Assembly (NCBI RefSeq): GCF_014287895.1
Contig: NZ_JACOPP010000004.1
Location: forward strand, 1-64,000
Length of the DNA stretch: 64,000 bases
Direction: 5' to 3'
Source: Lawsonibacter hominis
GTDB taxonomy: Bacteria > Bacillota > Clostridia > Oscillospirales > Oscillospiraceae
Notes under the pieces: model-generated
What the model was told of the DNA's origin: nothing
The model's database searches: none
The model's input: only the letters and a program-made list of their open reading frames with translations
Part shown: one piece after another, positions 24,277 through 32,865 of the stretch
How positions within the stretch are numbered: the stretch's first letter is position 1
Layout of the letters: each line of letters starts with the position of its first letter
Position numbers and translations under genes: made by a program

Positions 24277-25790
24277 GTTGCGCTCCCCTCCTTTTTTCCG
24301 CCGCTGGCCGCCTGCATCAACCGCTCTTCCGTGGCCTCTGCCCGGGGTACTTCGGCAGTGAGATGTCCCTCATAGAACATGAGGATGCGGTCGCTCAGGC
24401 CAATAAGTTCCAGCATATCGCTGGTTAGAATGACGATTCCCATGCCCTCCTGGGTCAGTTCGTGGATGATCTCATAGACCGACATCCGTGCTCCCACGTC
24501 GATGCCCCGTGTGGGCTCGTCCACGATCAGTACCTTGGGACCAGCCATCAGCCAGCGGGCCAACATCACTTTCTGTTGGTTGCCGCCGGACAGGTTTCCC
24601 ACTTTTTGCTCCAGAGAAGGGGTCTTGATCTTTAGACGTCCTGCCTGGGCCTGAGCCTGACGCTGCTCCTCGTCCCCCTTGATCAGGTGGAATTTGGATA
24701 TGACCCGTTCCAGAGCGGCCAGGGAGGTATTCTCCCGGATAGACTCATGGAGGATGAGCCCCTCACCTCGCCGGTCGTGGGTCACATAGCCCAGCCCGCT
24801 GCGGATGCGTCCGCCAATGGTCTGCTTGGGGGCTATGCTCTGACCGCGGACAGTGATCTCCCCAGCGGTGTAGCGCAGGTCTCCAAAGATGGCCCGTACG
24901 GTTTCCCGCTGGCCTTGGCCTTCCAGGCCGCCCAGGCCCACGATCTCTCCCGCACGGACGGTAAAACTGATATCTTCCGCAGCCCCGGGGACCCGCAGGC
25001 CCTTTACGTCCAGCAGGACCTCTCCAGGCGTGACAGCGGAGCGGTCGGGATAGATGTCGCTGAGGGTCCGGCCCACCATCATGGTGATCATCCGGTCCTT
25101 GGAGATATCCCCACGTTCCAGCTCACCGGCGTTCTTGCCGTCCTTGAATACGGTCACCCGGTCCGCCAGATGGACCACTTCTTCCAACCGGTGAGAGATG
25201 TAAATGATACCTACGCCTTGATCTCTCAGCTTCAGCAGAATGGCGAACAGTCGCTCGACCTCTTCTTCGCTGAGCGCGGCGGTAGGCTCGTCCATAATGA
25301 GAAGTTTCGGCTCACTCAGTACCGCACGGGCAATCTCAGTGAGCTGTTGATCTGCCAGCTTCAGGCTACCAACCTGGGCGTCGGGGTCCAGTTTGTACCC
25401 CAGACGCTCGTTCACTTCCATCACCTTCTGCCGCATGGTCGCCCGGTCCAGAACGCCCTTGCGGAGGATCTCATGGGAGAGGAACATGTTTTCCGCCACC
25501 GTCAGGTTGGTCAGCAGGTTGGATTCCTGATGGACGAAGCCGATCCCGTGGTCATAGGAGGTGTTGGGGTCGGGCAACTCCACTCGTTTTCCATCCAGCC
25601 GTATCGTTCCTTCCGTAGGAGTCAAAAGACCGCCCAAGAGGTTCATCAGCGTACTCTTTCCCGCGCCGTTTTCTCCCACCAGAGCGTGGATCTCGCCCAG
25701 TTCGCAGTTGAAATTCACGGAATCCAGCGCCGTCACACCAGCAAAACGCTTGGTGATCCCACTCATTTCAAGATAGGGATGCTCGCTCAA
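24273..25790 (-). CDS. RbsA/MglA-type sugar ABC transporter ATPase (double domain)
   Basis: A 505-aa protein with two ABC domains. Domain 1 has Walker A GENGAGKST near 38-46 and Walker B LLIMDEPTAALS near 160. Domain 2 has the typical degenerate Walker A LGGLEGQGQRE near 290, signature LSGGNQQKV near 397 and VLIVDEPTRGIDVGAR near 418. It powers import with the two downstream permeases. Confidence 0.94.
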   Translation of the reverse strand: MSEHPYLEMSGITKRFAGVTALDSVNFNCELGEIHALVGENGAGKSTLMNLLGGLLTPTEGTIRLDGKRVELPDPNTSYDHGIGFVHQESNLLTNLTVAENMFLSHEILRKGVLDRATMRQKVMEVNERLGYKLDPDAQVGSLKLADQQLTEIARAVLSEPKLLIMDEPTAALSEEEVERLFAILLKLRDQGVGIIYISHRLEEVVHLADRVTVFKDGKNAGELERGDISKDRMITMMVGRTLSDIYPDRSAVTPGEVLLDVKGLRVPGAAEDISFTVRAGEIVGLGGLEGQGQRETVRAIFGDLRYTAGEITVRGQSIAPKQTIGGRIRSGLGYVTHDRRGEGLILHESIRENTSLAALERVISKFHLIKGDEEQRQAQAQAGRLKIKTPSLEQKVGNLSGGNQQKVMLARWLMAGPKVLIVDEPTRGIDVGARMSVYEIIHELTQEGMGIVILTSDMLELIGLSDRILMFYEGHLTAEVPRAEATEERLMQAASGGKKEGSAT

Positions 25791-25835
25791 TCTGATTCAC
25801 TCCTTCCGCCCTGTAGAAGGCGAAACCTTGGTCTA

Positions 25836-25869
25836 AAATGCACTGGGGGAAAATTCCCCCAGTGCATTT
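25836..25869 (-). promoter_or_regulatory. Intercistronic hairpin after the sugar-binding protein
   Basis: A 34-bp inverted repeat (AAATGCACTGGGGGAA, then its complement) lies between the binding-protein and ATPase genes; on the minus strand TTTT follows. It may act as a leaky terminator or 3'-end stabiliser, leaving the binding protein in excess over the membrane parts. Confidence 0.7.
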
Positions 25870-25892
25870 GGAATCTGTGTAGTACGTTGTTG

Positions 25893-26987
25893 TCAGCCCA
25901 GGCCCTGGGTGCCGTCCTGGCCATCGCCGTACAGGGCCACGCGGTCCTCTTCGGACATGTGGGTGTTGGCCCAGAAGCTGTCGGACAGGTCATCGCGGAC
26001 GTAATCGTTCAGCTGGTCCTGGGTGATAACGGGGATCTCTACCACGGTGTCCTTCTCGGCAGGAGCGTTGCCGTCCAGGATATCCAGACCAATGCGGGCA
26101 CCCTCGGCGAACAGCCAAGTGGGCATGGAGGTGGCGATAGAGGTGAAGCCGTTTTCAGTGTTGTCGCGCCAGATCTTCAGGAAACCGTTGTTATCCTCGC
26201 CGGTCATGGGGCACAGGGGACGATCAGCAGCCAGGAAGGCCTCCACGGCGCCACGGGTCATGTCGCCGCCACAGGACCAGACGCCATCAATCTCGGGGAA
26301 TGCGGCCAGCAGGTTCTCAGTCGCAGTCTTGCCCTTAGCGTAATCCCAGTCGGCGTATTCCTCACCCAGGACCTTGATGTCGGGATACTGGTCCAGAACT
26401 TCCTGGACACCAGCCCGACGATCCACGGCGGAGGACAGACCGGCCATGCCGTTGAGGATGATGATGTTGCCCTTGCCGCCCATCTCTTCGGCCAGCCACT
26501 CCATACCCACGCGGCCGAAGTCCTGATCCTTGGCGGACACGGAGGCATCATACTGGTCCGTGTTCACAGGAGAGACGCAGGTGACCACGGTGATACCCTT
26601 GGACTTGGCGTCTTCAATGACGGGCACCACGGCATCGGGAGAGATGGCCTGGAGCATCAGCAGGTCGATGTCCTTGCTGATCAGGTCCTGAATGTCGGAG
26701 ATCTGCTTGTTGACGTCGTTATTGGCGTCCGTGATGTAATACTCGCCCACGCGGGGATCGCTCTTCAGGTAGGATTCCAGCTCATTAACGCACTGGACGC
26801 CCCAGGAGTTGCCCACCCACACGTTGGAGAAGCCCACCTTATAGGTCTTGGGGCCTTCCTCCATTGCGGCGGACCCGGCGGGATCGGGGGCGGGAGTTTC
26901 TTCCGAGCCTCCTCCGCATCCCACCAGTCCAAGGAGCATGACCAGTGACAGAGAGCCGACTGCAAGACGTTTCAGCATACTTTTCAT
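25893..26987 (-). CDS. Sugar-binding lipoprotein of an RbsB-like ABC transporter
   Basis: A 364-aa lipoprotein with lipobox LLGLVGCGGG (LVGC) near residue 22. The mature part is a periplasmic-binding-protein type I fold (KVGFSNVWVGNSWGVQC, LISKDIDLLMLQAISPDAVV, EIDGVWSCGGDMTRGAVEA). The ATG at 26987 has AGGAAAGGACG upstream; an in-frame ATG at 27011 precedes that site and is less likely. It is the first gene of the six-gene operon and is driven by the promoter at 27078-27105. Confidence 0.9.
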   Translation of the reverse strand: MKSMLKRLAVGSLSLVMLLGLVGCGGGSEETPAPDPAGSAAMEEGPKTYKVGFSNVWVGNSWGVQCVNELESYLKSDPRVGEYYITDANNDVNKQISDIQDLISKDIDLLMLQAISPDAVVPVIEDAKSKGITVVTCVSPVNTDQYDASVSAKDQDFGRVGMEWLAEEMGGKGNIIILNGMAGLSSAVDRRAGVQEVLDQYPDIKVLGEEYADWDYAKGKTATENLLAAFPEIDGVWSCGGDMTRGAVEAFLAADRPLCPMTGEDNNGFLKIWRDNTENGFTSIATSMPTWLFAEGARIGLDILDGNAPAEKDTVVEIPVITQDQLNDYVRDDLSDSFWANTHMSEEDRVALYGDGQDGTQGLG

Positions 26988-27077
26988 TGTTTTTCGTCCT
27001 TTCCTGTTCAAATTGGTGGTGGTTATCGGCGAATAGTAAAATACACAAAAATGTTTCTGTACCGTTCGCCTTTCCTG

Positions 27078-27105
27078 TTTATAGTGTACACCTCATTTTT
27101 GTCAA
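27078..27105 (-). promoter_or_regulatory. Promoter and dyad upstream of the sugar-binding protein
   Basis: On the minus strand TTGACA (27100-27105), a 16-bp spacer and TATAAA (27078-27083) form a near-consensus promoter. A perfect dyad TTGTCA-A-TGACAA at 27099-27111 overlaps the -35 and is a candidate operator, possibly for the divergent AraC regulator. Confidence 0.7.
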
Positions 27106-27161
27106 TGACAATTGCAAATATGGTGGAATTACTGACAAAAACGGCTTGTTTTTCAAGAGAC

Positions 27162-27190
27162 TTCCTCTTTGTCCCAGCTTGTGATATACT
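27162..27190 (+). promoter_or_regulatory. Promoter for the divergent AraC gene
   Basis: TTCCTC (27162-27167), 17-bp spacer, and an extended -10 TGATATACT with TATACT at 27185-27190. The leader is only about 20 nt, with GGAGGTG as ribosome site. Confidence 0.55.
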
Positions 27191-27216
27191 ATGGCACAAC
27201 CAATGGAGGTGCTTGA

Positions 27217-28089
27217 ATGGACGGGATCAATTGGAGTTATGATTTTCTTCCAGGCTTCCCTATGCACATTTTTCCCTTTACCGTCTCAGGAAACCGGGAT
27301 AGCATCCACTGGCACCAGTACTACGAAATTGGCCTGTGCGTCAATGGACGGGGCAAATTTGTCTATATGAACAAGGTGTACAGCGTAAAGAAAGGCGACC
27401 TGTTCATCTCCAATAACTTTGAAAACCATGTAGCCATTGGCGAGGATGGGGAAGAGACGGAGTACATCTTCCTCATTTTTCTGCCAGAATTTATCGCCCA
27501 TCCCCACGGGCGGCAGTTTGACCTTTCCTATCTTTCTTTTCTGAAATACAATCCTCTCACCTTTACCAATAAGATCGACGCAGAGCTTCCTGTAGCGCAA
27601 CGGCTGTACAGCTTGTTCAATGAGACTTTGGCGCTCTACCAGGGAGATGACCCTTTTCGCCGGATGGAGCTGGACATCAAGGTGCGGCAGATTCTCCTTG
27701 AACTTTCGCGCCACTACGCTCAGAACAGTGAACAGGAGGATACCGGGGATGTTCTGCTGCACGTCAAGGTGCAGAAAGCCATCAAGTATCTGAACATCCA
27801 TTACAGTGAAACTATCACCATTGACCGTATGGCAGCCCTGTTGGATATGAATCCTTCTTACTTTCGCCATCTTTTTAAGAAGTCCACCCAGATGTCCTTT
27901 AAGTCTTACGTTACCTATCTCCGCCTTTCCCAGGCTCAAAAGTTGCTTATTGCCACCAACAAGAGCGTCAGCGAGATCATTTCCGAGGTGGGATATAGCA
28001 ATATCAGCCAGTTTTATACGGTCTTTCACAAGTTTGCCCATATGTCCCCGGCGGAGTATCGTCGCCAGTACCGCAACGGCCTGGACTGA
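27217..28089 (+). CDS. AraC-family transcriptional regulator with N-terminal cupin
   Basis: A 290-aa regulator. A cupin-like sensor (about 15-110; HWHQYYEIGLCVNGRG, with VKKGDLFISNNFENH) probably binds a small ligand such as the imported sugar. Two helix-turn-helix motifs lie at about 195-280 (ITIDRMAALLDMNPSYFRHL and SVSEIISEVGYSNISQFYTV). It is transcribed divergently from the transporter operon and probably controls it. It is the last intact gene before the recombinase 3' part. Confidence 0.9.
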   Translation: MDGINWSYDFLPGFPMHIFPFTVSGNRDSIHWHQYYEIGLCVNGRGKFVYMNKVYSVKKGDLFISNNFENHVAIGEDGEETEYIFLIFLPEFIAHPHGRQFDLSYLSFLKYNPLTFTNKIDAELPVAQRLYSLFNETLALYQGDDPFRRMELDIKVRQILLELSRHYAQNSEQEDTGDVLLHVKVQKAIKYLNIHYSETITIDRMAALLDMNPSYFRHLFKKSTQMSFKSYVTYLRLSQAQKLLIATNKSVSEIISEVGYSNISQFYTVFHKFAHMSPAEYRRQYRNGLD

Positions 28090-28110
28090 TTTGCGCCAGC
28101 CTTTTTGTGA

Positions 28111-29316
28111 ATCCCAGTAAAACTGAACGAGGACACCACGGAGTTTGGCACCCTGCGGCAGGGCAAGTACACCCGCAAGAAGATCAATGGCAGGGAGCTG
28201 AAACGGGACGAGAATGACCATCTGGTATTTGAAAACCACCATCAAGCCATCATCGACTACCGCACCTTCGCCACAACGAAAGCCCTGCGGGAAAAGCGCA
28301 CCACCTCCTGCTACAGGGGTGTGAAGATCAACGACAACATCTATTCCGGCTTCCTGTCCTGCGGCGACTGCGGCAGCCCCATGTTCGCCATGAGCCGGCA
28401 GGACTTGCGGGACGCCTACCGCTGCGGCGGGTACCACAAGCGGGGGGTGAAAGCCTGTACCAGCCATCACATCCGCGTGGACAAGCTGGATACGGTGGTG
28501 AAGGAATATGTCCGCAAGGTAAAGGAAAACTCCTCAGTCATGTTGGAACGCCTCAACGCCGACCTTGCCCGCGAGCAGGAGGACATCGGCGAGACCGAGC
28601 GCTCGGCGGAGCATCCGGCGGAAGTCCTCGCCGATTTGCAGGAGGAACTGAACGCCGCGAAGCGCCAGCGCATCCGGGATATCATGAAGCACCCGGAGAA
28701 TGAGGAGACCCTGGAAGAAACCTACAATGATTTGGAAAGCGACCTGCTGCGCCGCATGGATGGTCTCAATCACCATATCACCATGACGGAGGACAAACGC
28801 AACACCATCATTCAGATGAACCGCATCGCCAAGACCGCCATGGAGGTATTCGAGGATATCCTTCAAAAGCCCAAGCTGGAACGCAATGATTTGGAGCTGA
28901 TTATCGAGCAAATCAGGGTCTATGAGGATCACATCGAAATCCAGCTCAAGGCGGACATTGACGCCATTCTCCAGAGCGGCACGCTTCCGTCACAGAGTGA
29001 AGAAACCGTCGCCGCCATAGGGACGGAGGGCACCGCAAATTTTCCTGAAGGCATCGTGGATAGCTTGCAGGCCCAGTTCGTCCAATCGTCGAAAAACCGC
29101 TTGGACAAGGTCTACGATGTCAATGTGATCCGAAACGGAGCGCATCTGAAAATAGGCACACCGCCGCGCCGACGGCCCCGGCGATATCCCTACCTGCTCC
29201 GCATACCAGAAGCAGCGCTGCCCCTGTCCGGGGCAGCGCTGCTTCTGGTATGCGGATATCCAGGCCTTCTTCTTTTGCATGGACCGCCGGGATGCGCAGG
29301 TCCGCCGCCGGCATAA
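28111..29316 (+). pseudogene. 3' part of a large serine recombinase (TnpX-like)
   Basis: About 345 codons matching the C-terminal half of TnpX-type recombinases: FGTLRQGKYTRKKING near the front, zinc ribbon CGDCGSPMFAMSRQDLRDAY with the second cysteine pair (RCGGYHKRGVKACTSHHIR), a long coiled-coil region, and ELIIEQIRVYEDHIEI. The N-terminal catalytic domain is missing and no suitable start is present. Family similarity ends near 29142 (VYDVNVIRNG), where the frame runs into an unrelated perfect palindrome. It appears to be the other end of the gene begun at 20061. Confidence 0.8.
29199..29255. repeat. Perfect 26-bp-stem palindrome
   Basis: CCGCATACCAGAAGCAGCGC then TGCCCC (29199-29224) and its exact complement (29230-29255) flank a 5-nt loop. 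There is no T-run on either side, so it is not a typical terminator. It sits at the boundary where recombinase similarity ends. It could be an element end, a recombination site or a transcript-stabilising structure. Confidence 0.85.
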
Positions 29317-29354
29317 GAGACCAGGCTCCCGCGTCGTCTCCTCTTGCCCGCCGC

Positions 29355-30446
29355 TCAGTCCTTCTGCATGATCTCCAGCATGTCCGCCGTGAGGTCCGTG
29401 GTATAGGGGTTGAGGCTGTGGGTATTGACCAGCTCCAGCACCTGGTCGGGATAGAGCTGATAGCACCAGGTCCAGCCGCGGTAGGTGATGGTGCCGTCCC
29501 CAGGCAGCACCGCTGTGGTCAGTCCGGCCGAAAAGTCAAAGTCCAGGGCCTTGGTGCCGAAATAGGTCAGCGCGTTCAGATCCAGGTCGGTCTTCACGTT
29601 GTTCAGGAGGATATCGATATATTCCGGGAATTTCTGCGGGTTGGCGACGGCCTTTTTCAGCACGGCGGTGAGCAGGTCCCGCTGGGTCTGTGTGCGCCCC
29701 ACATCCGCGCCGTTGTAGATGTCATAGGTGTGGACCTGCCCCGCGTCGTCGATATAGGAGTTCTGCCGGCAGCGGGCCACCTTCAGCGCGTCGGCGCCGG
29801 AGAGCCACTGGCTGCCCTTATTGTAGTGGATGTGCAGGTCCTGCGTGGGGTCGTCGTAGCTCATATCCACCGGCACGTAAAATTCCACGCCGCCCACCGC
29901 GTCCACCAGGCGGACAAAACCGCTGATGTTGACCTTGATATAGTAGTCGATGGGAAAGCCCAGGATCTTGGAGACCTCCGTCTTCAGCCCGTCGATCCCA
30001 TTATAGGCGTATGCGGCGTTGAGCTTGTAGAAGTTCTTGCCGTTGGACTCCCGCACCCCGTTGATAAAGGTATCCCGCGGCAGTGAGACCAGCCCCACCG
30101 TCTGGTTCACCGTGTCGTACGTGGCGACCATCATGGTGTCGGTGTTGCCGTTGCCCTGGTCGCTGGCCACCAGCAGAAAGGTATAGGTATACTCCTTGCG
30201 CGCCATGGCAGGCTCCGGCGCCGGGGTAACGGCGGCCAGGCGCTCGTCCACTTCCGTATCCGGATCATCGGTGGGCTGTATGCCGGCCGCCGGCGCGGGA
30301 CCTGTAAGCTCCGGCGGCCGGGCCAAATAGCGGTATACGCCGTAAAGCACCACGATGACGGCGGAAAGCGCCACCGCCACCCGGTATAGGATCTTTCCCA
30401 CCCGCCGGGCGGGGGAAACTGCGCTCTTCATGACGCGTCGGGCCAA
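29355..30446 (-). CDS. LytR-CpsA-Psr (LCP) family cell-wall glycopolymer ligase
   Basis: About 363 aa. A basic N-terminus is followed by one membrane anchor near 25-45, then an extracellular LCP domain: LLVASDQGNGNTDTMMVATY near 108-127, LPRDTFINGV near 140, KLNAAYAYNGIDGLKTEV near 158, ADALKVARCRQNSYID near 238 and GRTQTQRDLL near 270. LCP enzymes attach teichoic-acid-like or capsular polymers to peptidoglycan. The start is uncertain: TTG at 30446 has AAGAAGGGGG at good spacing, while the ATG at 30431 does not. It follows cobC after 180 bp, so it may be transcribed separately. Confidence 0.88.
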   Translation of the reverse strand: MARRVMKSAVSPARRVGKILYRVAVALSAVIVVLYGVYRYLARPPELTGPAPAAGIQPTDDPDTEVDERLAAVTPAPEPAMARKEYTYTFLLVASDQGNGNTDTMMVATYDTVNQTVGLVSLPRDTFINGVRESNGKNFYKLNAAYAYNGIDGLKTEVSKILGFPIDYYIKVNISGFVRLVDAVGGVEFYVPVDMSYDDPTQDLHIHYNKGSQWLSGADALKVARCRQNSYIDDAGQVHTYDIYNGADVGRTQTQRDLLTAVLKKAVANPQKFPEYIDILLNNVKTDLDLNALTYFGTKALDFDFSAGLTTAVLPGDGTITYRGWTWCYQLYPDQVLELVNTHSLNPYTTDLTADMLEIMQKD

Positions 30447-30624
30447 GGGAGACGCCCCCTTCTTTTGTGAAATGACAACACCGTTCCGGCCTTGCTTCGA
30501 CCAGCCCGAAACACGGCCTGACGTCTGTTTGAAGCACTGGAAAATGGCGCAGGCGCGCAAACGGACGCTAGTCCAGTATACAGGTTCCGACGAACGGGGG
30601 CAAGGAAAAGTTTCACGGTTTCGA

Positions 30625-31239
30625 TTATTTTAAGAAATTGCCGCCGTCCCCGGGAAATGCCTGCGTTACATGCAGCAGCAGGGTCTCCGGCTCCAGCTGA
30701 GCCCGGTACCCGCCGCAGTTGGGGCACATCCAGCCGTAGTATTCCCGCTCGGGACGGCCGTATTGCGCCAACAGGCCCATGAGCGCCCCGCCGTGGGATA
30801 CCACGCCTACCCGTCCAAAGCCCCGGCGCCCGGCATCCGCGGCCACCTTCTTCAGGCCGGCGGAGACCCGCTCCACCACCTGTTGGGCCGATTCGCCCAC
30901 CGGCAGGGCGGCAAAATTAGCGCCCCCCGGCGCACCGATCCAGGCTTGGTAGAGAGGATCGTCCTTCAGCTCCTCGTGGTTTTTCCCCTCAAAGGGGCCG
31001 AAGTCCGTCTCCCGCAGCTCGTCCACCACCGTCTGTTCCACCCCGGGCCACAGCAGCTGCGCCGTCTGCCGGCAGCGCAGCAGGGGACTGCGGTAAACAT
31101 GCTCCACCGCCGGCAGCGTCGGCCCCACCTGCCAGGCCAGCGCTTCTCCCTGGGGGGCCAGGGGCACGTCCAGCGTACCGATGAACCGCTTCTCCAGGTT
31201 GCCCTGGGTGGTGCCATGCCGGATCAAGATCAGTTCCAT
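30625..31239 (-). CDS. cobC: Histidine phosphatase, CobC-like (alpha-ribazole phosphatase)
   Basis: A 204-aa phosphoglycerate-mutase-like phosphatase: LILIRHGTTQGN at the start holds the catalytic His (RHG), YRSPLLRCRQTAQLL is the second Arg motif, and VVSHGGALMGLL the second His. In a cobalamin operon this family dephosphorylates alpha-ribazole-5'-phosphate or adenosylcobalamin-5'-phosphate. It overlaps the end of the short cobU by 10 bp and has AAAGGAGAAGG as ribosome site. A tail with CPNCGGY near 175 is unusual and may bind a metal. Confidence 0.85.
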   Translation of the reverse strand: MELILIRHGTTQGNLEKRFIGTLDVPLAPQGEALAWQVGPTLPAVEHVYRSPLLRCRQTAQLLWPGVEQTVVDELRETDFGPFEGKNHEELKDDPLYQAWIGAPGGANFAALPVGESAQQVVERVSAGLKKVAADAGRRGFGRVGVVSHGGALMGLLAQYGRPEREYYGWMCPNCGGYRAQLEPETLLLHVTQAFPGDGGNFLK

Positions 31240-31586
31240 GTGCCTTCTCCTTTCAGTACCATGCTCAATCCGCAGAAGATACGCTCCACACGTTCGGCCC
31301 GCGCCGCCAGGCGGCAGCACAGCCGTCCCACCTGCTCCCGGCGCAGCCGCTGCTCCGGGTCGGCGGGCACCACGCCGCTGCCCACCTCGTCGCAGATCAG
31401 GATAATCTCCGGGTTGGCCGCCAGCAGCTCGTTTTCCTCCAGCTCCGGCCACTGCTCCACCCCCGCGAAAACAGGGCGGCTGCGGGCCGTCTCCGGGTCC
31501 CTTGCCACCTGTTCCGGCCCCAGGCCGGTCTTCTGCAGCACATACTCTAGCTTCCCCTGGCCCGCACCGCCGATGATGAGGATCAT
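31230..31586 (-). CDS. Short CobU/CobP-like P-loop protein
   Basis: A 118-aa protein with the CobU-type P-loop IIGGAGQGKLEYV at the N-terminus and ILICDEVGSGVVPADPEQRL near 65, resembling the C-terminal half of adenosylcobinamide kinase. It is shorter than the canonical CobU (about 170-185 aa) and lacks the guanylylated His region seen in the larger paralog. Similar short forms occur next to cobS in Clostridia. It begins within the cobS stop (ATGA). It may complement or modulate the full-length enzyme. Confidence 0.75.
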   Translation of the reverse strand: MILIIGGAGQGKLEYVLQKTGLGPEQVARDPETARSRPVFAGVEQWPELEENELLAANPEIILICDEVGSGVVPADPEQRLRREQVGRLCCRLAARAERVERIFCGLSMVLKGEGTWN

Positions 31587-32350
31587 CCAAACACCTCCAA
31601 TCGCATGCCCACGGCCGCTCCCAGCACCACTGCCAGCTCGCACAGCTGCAGAAAGAAGCCGGCCAGATCCCCGGTGATGCCGCCGAACTGGCGCCGGGAC
31701 ATGACGGTGTAGTACAGGCAGACCAGCGCCGCCCCCGCCAGCGCGCCCGCTCCCGCCCAGGGGGAGAGCAGCGCCATGGCCCCACCGGCCGCCGCCGTCC
31801 ACAGACCCAGGACGCAGCGCGCCTTCACGGCGTCCATCGGCGCGGTGAAGGCCGCCAGCAGCCCGCTGCCCCGGGCGTTGGGCAGCACGGCGGCAAAGAG
31901 GCCCGACAAGCTCCGGGACAGCACCGGGCCCAGCGCGAGCACCCACGTTTCCCGCCCGGCGGGCAGCGCCTCGCACCAGACGGCAAAAAAGCAGATCAGA
32001 TACAGGCAGCAGCAGATGATGGCAAAGGCCCCCGTGTTGGAATCCTTCAGGATCTCCAGCTTCCGCTCCCGGCTCTGGTGGGAGGACAAGGCGTCGCAGG
32101 TATCGCAGAAGCCGTCCAGGTGGATGCCGCCGCTGACGGCCACCGGCAGCAGCAGCGCCCCGGCGGCGCAAAGCACAGTGCTCAGTCCCAGCAGCTGACT
32201 CAGGCGCAGCCACAGCCACAGCAGTCCTCCCGCCGCCAGGCCGACCGCCGGGAACCACCACAGGGCCCGGGACAGGCTCTTCTCGTCCCACTCCACCCGG
32301 GGCATGGGCAGCTTGGAATACATGGCAAAGGCAATGACCAGGCTTTTCAC
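31583..32350 (-). CDS. cobS: Adenosylcobinamide-GDP ribazoletransferase (cobalamin synthase)
   Basis: A 255-aa polytopic membrane enzyme joining adenosylcobinamide-GDP and alpha-ribazole. Seen: SRALWWFPAVGLAAGG near 30, the metal-binding acidic motif GGIHLDGFCDTCDALSS near 75-91, and a late RRQFGGITGDLAG near 217. It starts with GTG inside the cobU stop (GTGA overlap); a ribosome site GAAGGGGGAAGC supports this. Confidence 0.92.
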   Translation of the reverse strand: MKSLVIAFAMYSKLPMPRVEWDEKSLSRALWWFPAVGLAAGGLLWLWLRLSQLLGLSTVLCAAGALLLPVAVSGGIHLDGFCDTCDALSSHQSRERKLEILKDSNTGAFAIICCCLYLICFFAVWCEALPAGRETWVLALGPVLSRSLSGLFAAVLPNARGSGLLAAFTAPMDAVKARCVLGLWTAAAGGAMALLSPWAGAGALAGAALVCLYYTVMSRRQFGGITGDLAGFFLQLCELAVVLGAAVGMRLEVFG

Positions 32351-32865
32351 ACCGCTTCCCCCTTCCAGCCGACCGGGATACCGCATACGACCTCCCAGAC
32401 TTGCTCCGCCGCGGCGGCCAGCTTCCGCTCCAGACGCGCCAGCTCCGCCAGCCAGGCCCGGGTCTGCGCCGCGTAATCCATACCTCCGGCGTACACGTTG
32501 CCGGTGACCACCGCCAGCAGGGCCGAGCGCTCCGCAGCCCGGAGCACCCCCCGCAGCACCCGCTCCGCCGCGCCCGCGGCCCCAGCGGCTCCGAAATACT
32601 CGTTGGCAAACAGGTTGGGCAGATCCTCCAGCAGCACGGCGCAGCCCTCCGGCAGTGCAAATCCCGCCAGGTCTGCCGGGCGCTCTATCGTCTCAAAGCC
32701 CTTTCCGGCCCGCATGGCCCGGTGCCGCTCCACCCGGGCCTCGCTCTCGGCGTCCCACACCTGCATGGTGGCCAGATAGAGCTTGGGCTCGCCCCGCGCG
32801 CCCACCAGGGCCTCGGCAAACGCCGATTTGCCGCTGGAGGCGCCGCCGGACACCAGGATCAGCAT
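32347..32865 (-). CDS. cobU: Adenosylcobinamide kinase / adenosylcobinamide-phosphate guanylyltransferase
   Basis: A 172-aa bifunctional enzyme: P-loop LVSGGASSGKSAFAEALV at the N-terminus, YLATMQVWDAESEARVERHR with the His region near 30-48, LLEDLPNLFANEYFG near 78, and VVTGNVYAGGMDY near 118. It phosphorylates and guanylylates adenosylcobinamide. It overlaps cobT by 7 bp and cobS by 4 bp. Confidence 0.92.
   Translation of the reverse strand: MLILVSGGASSGKSAFAEALVGARGEPKLYLATMQVWDAESEARVERHRAMRAGKGFETIERPADLAGFALPEGCAVLLEDLPNLFANEYFGAAGAAGAAERVLRGVLRAAERSALLAVVTGNVYAGGMDYAAQTRAWLAELARLERKLAAAAEQVWEVVCGIPVGWKGEAV

Noticed and set aside
20234..28152. TTTGGCACC at both recombinase edges as a 9-bp target-site duplication or att core
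   Set aside because: In the right fragment the sequence is part of the normal recombinase reading (FGTLRQG), and rejoining the copies does not restore an intact frame. Chance or microhomology is as likely, so it is reported only as an observation.
27286..28470. 394-codon minus-strand frame over the AraC gene and recombinase part
   Set aside because: It is antisense to a recognisable AraC regulator and shows no domain of its own.
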